DNA of 45,992 bases from the NCBI GenBank assembly GCA_019636245.1, contig JAHBXX010000036.1, positions 1-45,992 on the forward strand, written 5' to 3'. A program made the translations under genes and the position numbers. The notes beneath the pieces are model-generated. The model was not told the DNA's origin and did not search any database. It saw only the letters and a program-made list of their open reading frames with translations. The stretch comes from Planctomycetota bacterium (GTDB lineage: Bacteria > Planctomycetota > UBA1135 > UBA2386). Positions 1 to 10,204 of this stretch are shown here, piece by piece; position 1 is the stretch's first letter, and each line of letters starts with the position of its first letter.

Positions 1-1
1 G

Positions 2-928
2 CTGCTCGACGCCGGGCGGCCGGTGACGCTGGTGGCCCGCCGGCCGCGGCTGCTGCCGCCGGCGTGGTGCGGCGGCGCCGTGCGCGTGTTCGCCGGCGAT
101 GCCGGCGACCCGGGCGTGCTGGCGCGCGCGTTCGCCGGCGCCGACGCCGTGCTGCACCTGGCCACCGCGGCGGGCGACGACCCGGCCGCGGTCGAGCGCA
201 GCATGGCGGCGGCGGTGCAGGCCGCCGGCGCGGCCGCGGCGGCGGCGGCGGTGCGGCGCTTCGTCTACACGAGCAGCACCGCGGCGCTGTGGCTCGGCGG
301 ACCCGGCGCGGTCGACGGCAGCGCCGGGCCGGACCCGAAGCCGGCGGGCCGTGCCGCCTACGCCCGCGGCAAGATCGCCGCCGAACGGGCGCTGCGGGCG
401 CTGCGGGCGCAGGGCCTCGGCGTGACCATCGTGCGGCCGGCGATCGTCGTCGCCCCGGATGGCACCGCCGAGCACTCCGGCCTCGGCCTGTGGGTGCGCG
501 ACAACCATTGCGTCGGCTGGGGGCGGGGGCGCACGCCGCTGCCGCTGGTGCTCGCCGACGACTGCGCCGCGGCCCTGGTCGCCGCGCTCGATGCGCCGGC
601 GGCGTCAGGTCGCGACTACAACCTCGCCGGCGACGTGCGGCTGTCGGCCCGCGACTACGTGGCGGCGTTGGCGCGCGCCACCGGCCGTGCCTACCACTTC
701 CATCCGACCCTGCTCCGGTGGATGTGGCTGCAGGAGTTCGGCAAGTACCTGGTCAAGCTGGCGGCGCGGCGGCCGCGGCAGTGGCCGGCCTGGCGCGACC
801 TCGCCTCGCGCGCGTTCCGCACCCGGCTCGACTGCACCGATGCGAAGCGCGACCTCGGTTTCGCGCCGGAGGCCGACCGCGCGCGCTTCCTGCAGCGGTT
901 GTTCCCGGCCGCGGACCTGGCGCCGTGA
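2..928 (+). CDS. NAD(P)-dependent epimerase/dehydratase (extended SDR), 5'-truncated by window edge
   Basis: The reading frame is already open at the first base and ends in TGA at 926-928, so the start and the N-terminal glycine-rich nucleotide loop lie outside the window. The visible part has the SDR order: a strand with GDAGDP, VLHLATAAG, the Ser region FVYTSSTAALW, and the catalytic YxxxK as Y-A-R-G-K. The family (sugar-nucleotide epimerases, 3-beta-HSD-like reductases, dihydroflavonol-reductase-like proteins) uses NAD(P) to oxidise or epimerise a sugar or ring hydroxyl in the cytoplasm. The stop overlaps the GTG start of the next gene (GTGA), a glycosyltransferase, so a role in surface glycan or polysaccharide synthesis is likely. 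The exact substrate cannot be read from the sequence. Confidence 0.8.
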   Translation: MLDAGRPVTLVARRPRLLPPAWCGGAVRVFAGDAGDPGVLARAFAGADAVLHLATAAGDDPAAVERSMAAAVQAAGAAAAAAAVRRFVYTSSTAALWLGGPGAVDGSAGPDPKPAGRAAYARGKIAAERALRALRAQGLGVTIVRPAIVVAPDGTAEHSGLGLWVRDNHCVGWGRGRTPLPLVLADDCAAALVAALDAPAASGRDYNLAGDVRLSARDYVAALARATGRAYHFHPTLLRWMWLQEFGKYLVKLAARRPRQWPAWRDLASRAFRTRLDCTDAKRDLGFAPEADRARFLQRLFPAADLAP

Positions 929-2004
929 GCGTGCGCCGGGCGGTGCACGTGTTCGCCACCTTCGGCGCCGGCGGGCCGCAGGTGCGCGCGGTGCAGCTGT
1001 TCGCCCGGCTCGGCCAGGGCTGGGCGCACACCGTGCTGGCGATGGACGGCTGCACCGAGGCCGCGGCCCAGCTGCCGGCCAGGGTCGACGTCGCGCTGGC
1101 GCCAGCGCCGCCGCGCGGCGGCCTGCTCGCCAACGTGAGCCGCCTGCGGGGCTGGTTGTCGGCGCAGCGACCGGAGCTGGTCCTGACCTACAACTGGGGC
1201 GCGATCGAAGCGGCGATCGCGGCGCGTTCGCTCGGCCTGCCGCTGGTGCACCACGAGGACGGCTTCCTGCCCGAGGAGGCCGAACGGCGGCTGCGGCGGC
1301 GGTCGTGGCTGCGACGCCTGGCGCTGCGGGGCGTGCCGGTGGTGGTGCCGTCGCAGGTGCTGCGGCGCATCGCCACGACCGAGTGGAAGCTGCCGCCCGC
1401 CCAGGTGCACCACCTGCCGAACGGCGTCGACCTCGGGCGCTTCCGGCCGGCGCCGCCGCCGGCCGAACCGGTCGTCGGCACGGTCGGCGGGCTGCGCGCG
1501 GAGAAGGACCACGCCACGCTGCTGCGCGCCTTCGCCGGACTCGGCCCGGCCGCGGCGCGGCTCGACCTCGCCGGCGGCGGTCCGCTCGCCGACGACCTGC
1601 GCGCGCTGGCCGACCAGCTCGGCGTGCGCGAGCGCGTGCGCTTCCATGGCCCGGTGCGGGACACGGCGCCCTGCTACGCGGCCATGTCGGTGTTCGTGCT
1701 GTCGTCGCGCACCGAGCAGATGCCGATCGCGCTGCTCGAGGCGATGGCGTGCGGGCTGCCGGTCGTCGCCACCGACGTCGGCGACGTGCGGGCGATCCTG
1801 CCGCCGGCGGCGGCCGAGGGCATCGTGCCGCCGGGCGATCCGGCGGCGCTGGCGGCCGCCCTGCGCCGCCTGCTGGCCGATGCCGACCGGCGCCAGCGGC
1901 TCGGCGCCGAGAACCGGCGCCAGGTCGAGCTGCACTACGAGGCGGGGCGCTGCCTCGACCGCTTCGTGCAGATCTACGAGGCGACCGCCCGGCCGCGCCG
2001 CTGA
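925..2004 (+). CDS. Glycosyltransferase family 4 (GT-B fold)
   Basis: 359 residues from a GTG start at 925, chosen because it overlaps the upstream stop as GTGA and places the family N-terminus (VHVFATFGAGGPQ) correctly. The N-terminal acceptor domain runs to about residue 165. The C-terminal donor domain begins near HLPNGVDLGRF, then GTVGGLRAEKD, and ends with the nucleotide-sugar motif around PIALLEAMACGLPVVATDVGD, whose E-x7-E-type glutamates bind the donor. GT4 enzymes transfer a sugar from a nucleotide donor with retention. The coupled upstream epimerase suggests a shared pathway for a cell-surface glycan. Donor and acceptor are unknown. No signal peptide or membrane helix is seen, so it is probably cytoplasmic or membrane-peripheral. 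Confidence 0.85.
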   Translation: MSVRRAVHVFATFGAGGPQVRAVQLFARLGQGWAHTVLAMDGCTEAAAQLPARVDVALAPAPPRGGLLANVSRLRGWLSAQRPELVLTYNWGAIEAAIAARSLGLPLVHHEDGFLPEEAERRLRRRSWLRRLALRGVPVVVPSQVLRRIATTEWKLPPAQVHHLPNGVDLGRFRPAPPPAEPVVGTVGGLRAEKDHATLLRAFAGLGPAAARLDLAGGGPLADDLRALADQLGVRERVRFHGPVRDTAPCYAAMSVFVLSSRTEQMPIALLEAMACGLPVVATDVGDVRAILPPAAAEGIVPPGDPAALAAALRRLLADADRRQRLGAENRRQVELHYEAGRCLDRFVQIYEATARPRR

Positions 2005-2045
2005 GCGATCGTCGTCCGGCCGCGATGGCCGCCGGGTCCTGGGGC

Positions 2046-2054
2046 GGCTATGGT
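2046..2054 (+). promoter_or_regulatory. fhs: Candidate -10 element upstream of fhs
   Basis: GGCTATGGT, with hexamer TATGGT at 2049-2054, stands out in otherwise nearly pure G/C sequence. It lies 22 bases before the preferred fhs start, leaving a leader of only about ten bases. No good -35 is visible. Similar hexamers occur close to several other starts in this window. Confidence 0.3.
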
Positions 2055-2070
2055 GCGCCGTCCGCCGCCG

Positions 2071-3768
2071 ATGTCCCTCAACGACCTCAACATCGCCCGT
2101 TCGATCCCGCTGCGCCCGCTGACCGAGGTGGCGCGCATCATGGGTCTCACCGCCGACGACCTCGAGCCCTACGGCCACAGCAAGGCGAAGGTCAAGCTCG
2201 ACCTGCTGCGGCAGCCGCCCACGCGCAAGCCCGGCAAGTACGTGGTCGTCACCGCGATCACGCCGACGCCGCTCGGCGAGGGCAAGACGGTGCACACGGT
2301 CGGCATCTCGCAGGCGCTGAACCGCATCGGCAAGCGCGCCTGCTGCGTGATCAGGCAGCCGTCGATGGGGCCGGTGTTCGGCATCAAGGGCGGCGCCGCC
2401 GGCGGCGGCTACTCGCAGGTGGTGCCACCCGAGGAGCTCAACCTGCACCTGACCGGCGACTTCCACGCCGTCACCGCCGCGCACAACCTGTGCGCCGCGT
2501 TCCTCGACGCGCACCTGTTCCACGGCAACGAACTGGGGCTCGACCCGGAGCAGATCAGCTGGCGGCGCGTGCTCGACATGAACGACCGCGCGCTGCGCGA
2601 GATCGAGGTCGCGCACGGCGGTGCCAAGAACGGCGCCCCGCGGCGCACCGGGTTCGACATCACCTCGGCCAGCGAGATCATGGCGATCCTCGGCCTGGCG
2701 AAGGACCTCGCCGACCTGCGGCAGCGGCTCGGCGCGATGGTGGTCGGCTACGCCACCTCCGGCCGACCGGTGACCGCCGAGGACCTGAAGGCCGCCGGCG
2801 CGATGACGGCGATCCTCAAGGACGCCCTGAAGCCGACGCTGATGCAGACGCTCGAGGGCACGCCGGCGCTGGTGCACACCGGACCGTTCGCGAACATCGC
2901 CCACGGCAACAGCTCGATCGTCGCCGACCAGCTGGCGCTGCGCGGCCTCGACTTCGTGGTCACCGAGGCGGGCTTCGGCGCCGACATGGGCGCCGAGAAG
3001 TTCTTCGACATCAAGTGCCGCGCGTCGGGGCTGCAGCCGGACGCGGCGCTGCTGGTGGCGACCGTGCGGGCGCTGAAGATGCACAGCGGCCGGTTCGAGA
3101 TCAAGGCGGGCAAGCCGCTGCCCGAGGGTCTGCAGCGCGAGGACCTCGACGCGCTCGCGGCCGGCATCGGCAACCTCGAGAAGCAGATCGAGAACGTGCG
3201 CCTGTTCGGCATCCCGGTGGTGGTGGCGATCAACCGGTTCCCGAGCGACACCGAGGCCGAGATCGCGTTCGTGCAGGCGGCGGCGCTGGCCGCCGGCGCG
3301 TCGGCGGCGCACGTGTCGACGCTGTTCACCGACGGCGGCAAGGGCGGCGAGGAGCTGGCCCACGCGCTGGTCGCGGCCTGCGACGAGCCGAGTTCGTTCC
3401 GGCTGCTCTACCCGGACGAGCTGAGCCTCAAGGAGAAGATCGAGACGATCGCGACGCGGATCTACGGCGCCGCCGGCGTCGACTACGAGCCCGAGGCCGA
3501 CCGACAGCTCGCGCTGTTCGAGGAACGCGGCTACGGCCGCTTCCCGATCTGCATGGCGAAGACGCAGTACTCGCTGAGCCACGACCCGAACCTCAAGGGC
3601 CGGCCGCGCGACTTCCGCTTCCGGGTGCGCGATGCGCGCGTCGCCGTCGGCGCCGGGTTCGTCTACCCGCTCGCGGGCGAGATCATGACCATGCCGGGCC
3701 TCGGCAAGGTGCCGGGCGGCGCGCGCATGGACGTCGACGCCGACGGCAACATCACCGGCATGCTGTAA
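2071..3768 (+). CDS. fhs: Formate--tetrahydrofolate ligase
   Basis: 565 residues, the usual family length. It joins formate to tetrahydrofolate with ATP to give 10-formyl-THF for purine synthesis, formyl-methionine and one-carbon flow. The P-loop TPTPLGEGKT is followed by the conserved FGIKGGAAGGGY, LTGDFHA and FANIAHGNSSI segments, and the C-terminus has MPGLGKVPGG. The start is set at 2071 (MSLNDLN). An in-frame ATG at 2050 lies inside the -10-like GGCTATGGT at 2046-2054, which would put it at or before the transcription start. It is convergent with transketolase, with 15 bases between the stops and a GC-rich hairpin across the junction. Confidence 0.95.
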   Translation: MSLNDLNIARSIPLRPLTEVARIMGLTADDLEPYGHSKAKVKLDLLRQPPTRKPGKYVVVTAITPTPLGEGKTVHTVGISQALNRIGKRACCVIRQPSMGPVFGIKGGAAGGGYSQVVPPEELNLHLTGDFHAVTAAHNLCAAFLDAHLFHGNELGLDPEQISWRRVLDMNDRALREIEVAHGGAKNGAPRRTGFDITSASEIMAILGLAKDLADLRQRLGAMVVGYATSGRPVTAEDLKAAGAMTAILKDALKPTLMQTLEGTPALVHTGPFANIAHGNSSIVADQLALRGLDFVVTEAGFGADMGAEKFFDIKCRASGLQPDAALLVATVRALKMHSGRFEIKAGKPLPEGLQREDLDALAAGIGNLEKQIENVRLFGIPVVVAINRFPSDTEAEIAFVQAAALAAGASAAHVSTLFTDGGKGGEELAHALVAACDEPSSFRLLYPDELSLKEKIETIATRIYGAAGVDYEPEADRQLALFEERGYGRFPICMAKTQYSLSHDPNLKGRPRDFRFRVRDARVAVGAGFVYPLAGEIMTMPGLGKVPGGARMDVDADGNITGML

Positions 3769-3774
3769 CGCGCC

Positions 3775-3796
3775 GGCGGCGCCCTACAGCGCCGCC
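3775..3796. terminator. Hairpin at the convergent fhs/tkt junction
   Basis: An 8-bp perfect stem (GGCGGCGC / GCGCCGCC) around the six-base loop CCTACA. It lies just after the fhs stop and includes the tkt stop and last codons. No T-run follows, so it would be a bidirectional, probably weak or factor-assisted terminator. Confidence 0.4.
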
Positions 3797-5760
3797 TTGA
3801 CGCGCGCGGCGACGTGCGCCGGCGTGAAGCCGAAGTGCGCGGCGAGCGTCTTGTACGGCGCGCTGGCGCCGAACGTGCTCTGGCCGATGCAGCGGTCGAG
3901 GCGGCCGGTCAGCTGGCACCACCACTCCGGGCGGCCCATCTCGATCGCGAACACCGCCGCCTTGCCGAGTACCTGCTGCCGGTAGGACGCATCCTGCTGC
4001 AGGAACAGCTCCAGGCACGGCATCGACACGACGCGCGTCGGCACGCCCTCCCTGGTCAGCTGCGCCGCGGCCTCGACGGCGAGGCCGACCTCGGCGCCGG
4101 TGGCGACGAGCGTCGCCTTGGCGCCGGCGGCGTCGACCAGCAGGTAGCCGCCGCGCAGCGCTTCGCGCGCGCTCCAGCCGGGCCCGTGCGGCAGCTTGGG
4201 CAGGTTCTGCCGCGTCAGCGCCAGCGCCACCGGACCGTCGCGGCGCGTCATCGCGTGCGTCCACGCGGCGGCGGTCTCGGCGCCGTCGGCGGGGCGGAAC
4301 ACGTGCAGGTTCGGGATCGCGCGCAGCGTCGCCAGGTGTTCGACCGGCTGGTGGGTGGGGCCGTCCTCGCCGACCATCAGGCTGTCGTGCGTGAACACGA
4401 ACGTCGCCGGCAGCTTCATCAGCGCCGCCAGCCGCATCGGCGTGCGCATGTAGTCGGCGAACACCAGGAACGTGCTGCCGGCGGCGAGGAAGCCGCTGTG
4501 CAGCGTGATGCCGTTGACCACCGCGCCCATCGCGTGTTCGCGGATGCCGAAGTGCAGCGTGCGGCCGGTGCGGTTCGCGGCCGTGAACGAGCCGCCCTGC
4601 TTGATGCGCGTCTTGGTCGACGGGTCGAGATCGGCGCTGCCGCTGGTGAACCCGGGCACCAGCTCGGCGAGCTTCTGGATCACGTTGCCCGACAGCGCAC
4701 GCGTCGCCGCCGGCTCGGCGCCGGCCGCGGCCGCCAGCTGCTCGAGCAGATCGGCGGGCACGGCGCGGGCGCGGAAGGCGCGCCAGGCGGCGACCTGCTG
4801 CGGCGCCTTCGCCTCCCAGCCCTGCAGCGCCGCCTGCCAGGCGCGGCGCTCCTGCTCGTTGCGCGCCGCGGCCTGCTGGAAGAGCGCCCGTGCCCGTGCA
4901 TCGACGAAGAAGTCCTCGGCCGGCAGGCCGAGCGCCTGCTTGGCCAGCAGGATCTCCTCCTTGCCGAGCGGGGCGCCGTGCACGTCGTGCGTGTTCGCCT
5001 TGTTGGGGCTGCCCTTGCCGATCGTCGTCCGGCAGCAGATCAGCTGCGGTCGGTCGCAGGCGGCCGTGGCGCACTGCAGCGCCTTGCGCACCTGGTCGTG
5101 GTCGTGGCCGTCGACGCTCTGCACGGCCCAACCCTGGGCGCGGAAACGGGCGGCGATGTCCTCGCTGGTGGCGAGATCGGTGTGGCCCTCGATGGTGATG
5201 GTGTTGTCGTCGAACAGGCAGACCAGGTTGCCGAGGCGCAGGTGGCCGGCCAGCCCGGCCGCCTCGTAGCTGATGCCCTCCATCAGGTCGCCGTCACCGA
5301 CGGTGACGAACACCCGGGCGAGCAGCCCGGGGTTCTGGAAGCGGGCCGCCTCCATCTGCGCGGCGATCGCCATGCCGACGGCGTTGGCGAAGCCCTGGCC
5401 GAGCGGCCCGGTGGTGGTCTCGACGCCGACCGTCTCGCCGTACTCCGGGTGGCCTGGGGTCTTGCTGTGCAGCTGGCGGAACTGCTTCAGGTCGTCGAGC
5501 GCGACCGGGTAGCCGGCGAGGTGCAGCAGCGAGTAGAGCAGCATCGAGCCGTGGCCACCGGACAGCACGAAGCGGTCGCGGCCCGGCCAGTGCGGATCCT
5601 CCGGCGACCAGCGCAGGAACTCGGTCCACAGCACGGCGGCGACGTCCGCCATGCCCATCGGCATGCCCGGGTGGCCGGATTCGGCCTTCTGCACCGCGTC
5701 CATGGCGAGGCCGCGGATGGTGTTGGCGACGAGCGAGAGGTCCGAGGTGGCGAGCGGCAT
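3784..5760 (-). CDS. tkt: Transketolase
   Basis: 658 residues, full length. It is a thiamine-diphosphate enzyme that moves two-carbon ketol units between sugar phosphates in the non-oxidative pentose phosphate pathway. Visible motifs are the N-terminal SGHPGMPMGMADVA, SGGHGSML, the ThDP/Mg motif GDGDLMEGISYEAAG...NN (DDNTITIEG), and the central pyrimidine-domain FGIREHAMG with its catalytic Glu, followed by THDSLMVGEDGPTHQPVEHL. ATG at 5760 gives the family N-terminus (MPLATSDLS). It is a single gene, divergent from the secreted-protein gene at 5842. A TCTAGA hexamer at 5771-5776, 16 bases upstream, may be its -10. Confidence 0.96.
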   Translation of the reverse strand: MPLATSDLSLVANTIRGLAMDAVQKAESGHPGMPMGMADVAAVLWTEFLRWSPEDPHWPGRDRFVLSGGHGSMLLYSLLHLAGYPVALDDLKQFRQLHSKTPGHPEYGETVGVETTTGPLGQGFANAVGMAIAAQMEAARFQNPGLLARVFVTVGDGDLMEGISYEAAGLAGHLRLGNLVCLFDDNTITIEGHTDLATSEDIAARFRAQGWAVQSVDGHDHDQVRKALQCATAACDRPQLICCRTTIGKGSPNKANTHDVHGAPLGKEEILLAKQALGLPAEDFFVDARARALFQQAAARNEQERRAWQAALQGWEAKAPQQVAAWRAFRARAVPADLLEQLAAAAGAEPAATRALSGNVIQKLAELVPGFTSGSADLDPSTKTRIKQGGSFTAANRTGRTLHFGIREHAMGAVVNGITLHSGFLAAGSTFLVFADYMRTPMRLAALMKLPATFVFTHDSLMVGEDGPTHQPVEHLATLRAIPNLHVFRPADGAETAAAWTHAMTRRDGPVALALTRQNLPKLPHGPGWSAREALRGGYLLVDAAGAKATLVATGAEVGLAVEAAAQLTREGVPTRVVSMPCLELFLQQDASYRQQVLGKAAVFAIEMGRPEWWCQLTGRLDRCIGQSTFGASAPYKTLAAHFGFTPAHVAARVKAAL

Positions 5761-5788
5761 GGGCGTGGACTCTAGAAGGCCCGGCGGG

Positions 5789-5804
5789 GGCAGCCAAGGC
5801 TGCC
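5789..5804. promoter_or_regulatory. Operator-like palindrome between tkt and the secreted-protein gene
   Basis: GGCAGCC-AA-GGCTGCC is a perfect 7-bp inverted repeat with a two-base centre, in the middle of the 81-base divergent intergenic region. A two-base loop is poor for a hairpin, so a dimeric repressor or activator site is the more natural reading. It lies between the possible tkt -10 (5771-5776) and the possible -10 of the rightward gene (TACCTT, 5814-5819). Confidence 0.3.
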
Positions 5805-5841
5805 GCGCCCTGCTACCTTGCACGGCACCAAGGAGGTGGCC

Positions 5842-7011
5842 ATGCGGCGGATGATCCTCGTGCTCGTTCTCGGCTCGTGCCCGACCACGGCCCTCGCGCA
5901 GACGACCTGGACGGTGGATGCGGCCGGCGGACCCGGCGTGGACTTCCTCGACCTGCCGAGCGCGGTCGCGGCGGCCAGCAGCGGCGACGTGATCCTGGTG
6001 CACGCGGGGCCGTTCGGCGAAGGGGCGGCGCCGTTCTCGACCGACAAGGGGCTCTGCATCGTCGGCGTCGGCGGCCAGGTGCCGATCTTCTCGACGGCGC
6101 TGCAGCCGTTCGTGGTGCACGACCTGCCGGCGGGCAGCACCTTCTCCATGGTCGGCTTCGCCTGGGGGCTCGGCACCGGCGAACTCAACTTCGAGGTGAC
6201 GAACTGCGCCGGCAGGGTGCACCTCGAGCGGCTGCGCGCCCGCGAGCCGGGCTTCTTCCTGCCGGTCTGGCCGGCGTTCCGCATCCACGCCAGCGCCGAC
6301 GTGACGCTGCACGGCATCGTCAACTTCGGCGCCCCCGCGGTGCAGATCGACCACAGCCGCGTGCTGCTGGTCGGGTGCCGGCTCGGGCGGACGGAGATCG
6401 GTGTGGGTGGCGGGCAGGCGGTGCGCGCCAACTACTCGACGGTGGACATCGTCGAGCCGCGCTTCGACCCGGCCACGGCGATGCCGATGGGCACGATCGA
6501 ACTGCTGCAGTGCGACGCGACGCTGACCGGCAGCAGCGCCGGCCACGTCGTCAACTACGGCGGCTTCGGCCCCTATGGGCCGGTCGTGCTCGCGAACGGC
6601 GGCAGCCTGCGGCACGATCCGGCGCTGCCGTTGGTCAACACGCCGGCGGGCAGCGCCATCGCGGGCACGGCGGTGCCGGTGGCGACCAGCGTGCCGGCGA
6701 GCTTCACCACCGCGGCGCAGCCGGGGGCGACGATGACGCTGACGACGTACGCGCCAGCCGGGGCGTTCGTGTTCCCGGCCATCGGCGCGCCCGGGCCGCT
6801 GGTGCCGACGCCGCTCGGCACGCTCGGCCTCGACCTGCTGCAGCCCTACGGCTTCCTGCCGGCGCTGCTGGTGCCTGCCGGCGGCACCGCCGAGTCGTTG
6901 TTGCCGGTCGCCGTTGCGGTGCCGCGCGGCGCCGCGTTCGCGACCCAGGCGGTGGTGCTGACCGCCACGACGCTCGAACTCGGGCTGTCGTGCCCGTTCG
7001 TCGTGCACTGA
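5842..7011 (+). CDS. Secreted protein of unknown function, probable beta-helix-like N-terminal part
   Basis: 389 residues from ATG 5842, picked over an upstream in-frame ATG (5818) because AGGAGG at 5831-5836 is ideally placed. The signal peptide is MRRMILVLVLGSCPTTALAQ with cleavage after ALAQ. The mature part starts TTWTVDAAGGPGVDFLDL, followed by PSAVAAASSGDVILV. That opening is typical of parallel beta-helix (pectate-lyase-like) repeats, in which a position is listed, then a 'site of occurrence' strand. The C-terminal ~120 residues look like an all-beta domain ending ATTLELGLSCPFVVH. I recall this two-part layout mainly from planctomycete secreted proteins. No catalytic residues can be assigned. 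It is convergent with the ISC operon's last gene. Confidence 0.75.
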   Translation: MRRMILVLVLGSCPTTALAQTTWTVDAAGGPGVDFLDLPSAVAAASSGDVILVHAGPFGEGAAPFSTDKGLCIVGVGGQVPIFSTALQPFVVHDLPAGSTFSMVGFAWGLGTGELNFEVTNCAGRVHLERLRAREPGFFLPVWPAFRIHASADVTLHGIVNFGAPAVQIDHSRVLLVGCRLGRTEIGVGGGQAVRANYSTVDIVEPRFDPATAMPMGTIELLQCDATLTGSSAGHVVNYGGFGPYGPVVLANGGSLRHDPALPLVNTPAGSAIAGTAVPVATSVPASFTTAAQPGATMTLTTYAPAGAFVFPAIGAPGPLVPTPLGTLGLDLLQPYGFLPALLVPAGGTAESLLPVAVAVPRGAAFATQAVVLTATTLELGLSCPFVVH

Positions 7012-7043
7012 GAGCCCGAGAGGAAATCATGATACGGGCTCTC
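7010..7043. repeat. Inverted repeat immediately after the secreted-protein gene
   Basis: GAGAGCCCG (7010-7018) and CGGGCTCTC (7035-7043) form a perfect 9-bp inverted repeat around a 16-base A-rich loop. It begins inside the TGA stop. It may act as the transcription terminator of the rightward gene, although no T-run follows. Confidence 0.5.
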
Positions 7044-7065
7044 GGAATGCCCTTTGGCGGCCGCC

Positions 7066-7079
7066 TGCGCGGCCGCGCA
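7066..7079. repeat. 14-bp perfect palindrome
   Basis: TGCGCGGCCGCGCA is its own reverse complement. A second perfect palindrome, GGCGGCCGCC, lies next to it at 7056-7065. Both lie between two larger inverted repeats in the same 110-base convergent intergenic segment. Confidence 0.5.
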
Positions 7080-7111
7080 GAGCTTGCGAGAGGATTCTCT
7101 CCCAAGCTCTG
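7078..7111. terminator. Long hairpin between convergent genes, likely bidirectional terminator
   Basis: Arms CAGAGCTTG-C-GAGAG and CTCTC-C-CAAGCTCTG surround the tetraloop GATT, giving 14 base pairs with one C/C mismatch. It lies 10 bases beyond the stop of the leftward fdx gene and about 70 beyond the stop of the rightward gene, so it can serve both. There is no T-run on either side. It is the strongest RNA hairpin I see in the window. Confidence 0.6.
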
Positions 7112-7121
7112 AGCGCGGCGC

Positions 7122-7459
7122 TCAGTGCGCGCCCTCGCGCACCGCGTTGACGTTCCAGGTCGGGATCGAGATCTCGACGGCGCCGTCGGCCGGCAGGCGC
7201 AGGAGCCGGGCCTGGCAGCCGAGCCGCGAGTCCAGGCCGACGTCGCGCGCTTCGTCGAGCTGGTCGAGTTCGTCCTCGCTGGCCGCGCTGAGGCAGTCGC
7301 CGCCGCGGGTCACCTTGACGTGGCACGTCGAGCAGGCGCAGACGCCGCCGCAGGCATGGTCGAGTTGCAGCCCCTGCGCCATCGCCGCCTGCAGGATCGT
7401 CTGCCCGACCGCCAACGTGAACGCGCGGGCATCGCCGCGGACGACGAGGCGCGCCTGAC

Positions 7460-7463
<4 letters not shown>
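7122..7463 (-). CDS. fdx: ISC-type [2Fe-2S] ferredoxin
   Basis: 113 residues. This is the adrenodoxin-like ferredoxin that feeds electrons to Fe-S assembly on IscU. The cluster ligands follow the family pattern: C38-x5-C44-x2-C47 in [15 protein letters not shown] and C83 in RLGCQ. The intervening acidic stretch [12 protein letters not shown] is the usual partner-docking helix. Its ATG overlaps the hscA stop (ATGA, 7460-7463). It is the last gene of the operon, and no iscX follows. Two extra cysteines, C42 and C57, are present. Confidence 0.92.
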
Positions 7464-9285
<1,822 letters not shown>

Positions 9286-9289
<4 letters not shown>

Positions 9290-9786
9290 GACTTCGCTTC
9301 CAGGTCGGCGAGGGCCTTGCGGTGGTAGTGCGAGGCGTGCAGCCGGCGCGCCGCGGCCTCGTGGTCGCCGCGCTGCAGATCGGCGCGCACGGCCGCGAAG
9401 TCGTCGGCGAGCGCGGCCTGCAGGCGGGCGCGCAACGCCGGCGCCGACGCCGCGCCGGCCGTGGCGACCTGCTCGGCGAGTTCGAGCGCCTCGTCGAGGA
9501 AGGCCGGGTCGAGCTTCTTGGTCCGGTCGAGCACGCCGGGGCTGAGCAGTTCCAGCAGCGCGCGCGCGCGGCGCCACGGATCGCGCAGCACCTGCCAGGC
9601 GTCGTTGATCTCCGCCGATCGCTGCAGCACCGCGATGCAGTCGCCGGTGTCGCTGGCGCGGTGCAGGTCGGGATGGCACTCGCGCGACAGGCGCAGATAG
9701 CGGGCCTCGAGCGTGCGCTCGTCGACGTCGAGCGAGCGCGGCAGGCCGAACACGGTGAACGGATCGGGGGCGGGGACGTGGATCAC
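9286..9786 (-). CDS. hscB: J-domain co-chaperone HscB
   Basis: 166 residues from GTG 9786. Starting further upstream would run into the end of iscA, and this start leaves a 10-base gap. The N-terminal J domain has HPD at 38-40 (ECHPDLH), preceded by the Y-LRLSR helix. The C-terminal three-helix bundle that binds IscU contains [14 protein letters not shown], matching the conserved M/FLE-x-M-E-x-R-E-type motif in a degenerate form. HscB delivers IscU to HscA and stimulates its ATPase. It overlaps hscA by four bases. Confidence 0.9.
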
Positions 9787-9796
9787 GCCGGGTGCG

Positions 9797-10204
9797 CTAC
9801 GCCGAGAACGAGGTGCCGCAGCCGCAGGTGCCGGACGCCTGGGGGTTCTTGAACACGAAGCCACGGTCGAGCAGGCCGTCGTTGAAGTCCAGCGTCGTGC
9901 CGCCCATGAAGAACTCGCTCTTCTTGTCGACGACGATGCGTACGCCGTGCTGCTCGAACGTCAGGTCGAACTCGGTCGGCCCGCCCTGGTCGAAATCGAG
10001 CACGTAGGTGAAGCCCGAGCAGCCGCCGCCCTTGGCGCCGATCCGCACCCAGACGGTGTCCGGGAACTTCTGTTCGGCGATGACGCGCTGGATCTCCTTG
10101 GCGGCGCGTTCGGTCAGGTGCACGCCGCGGCCGGGCTTCGCCTGGCTCGCCGGCGGGGCGCCCGCTTCGGGGCCTGCCGCGTCACGGGTGCCGGGTTCGC
10201 TCAC
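9797..10204 (-). CDS. iscA: A-type Fe-S carrier (IscA/ErpA family)
   Basis: 135 residues. The first ~25 are a low-complexity extension (PEAGAPPASQAKPGRG) not usual in the family. The core runs VHLTERAAKEIQ to the C-terminus. The three conserved cysteines are C62 in GGGCSGF and C127/C129 in GTCGCGTSF, which bind iron or a [2Fe-2S]/[4Fe-4S] cluster for transfer to targets. The GTG start overlaps the iscU stop (GTGA). It could equally be called ErpA by sequence; operon context favours IscA. Confidence 0.92.
   Translation of the reverse strand: MSEPGTRDAAGPEAGAPPASQAKPGRGVHLTERAAKEIQRVIAEQKFPDTVWVRIGAKGGGCSGFTYVLDFDQGGPTEFDLTFEQHGVRIVVDKKSEFFMGGTTLDFNDGLLDRGFVFKNPQASGTCGCGTSFSA

Noticed and set aside
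2050..2070. Upstream ATG as fhs start
   Set aside because: It falls inside the likely -10 hexamer and adds seven residues not expected in the family.
691..3582. Long minus-strand open frame (963 codons) opposite the epimerase, glycosyltransferase and fhs genes
   Set aside because: Arg/His/Gln/Ala-rich translation with no motif; GC-rich codons leave few stops on the opposite strand. The plus-strand genes carry clear family motifs.
459..3800. 1113-codon plus-strand frame across three genes
   Set aside because: Low-complexity Arg/Ala/Gly translation out of frame with the recognised genes; a composition artefact.
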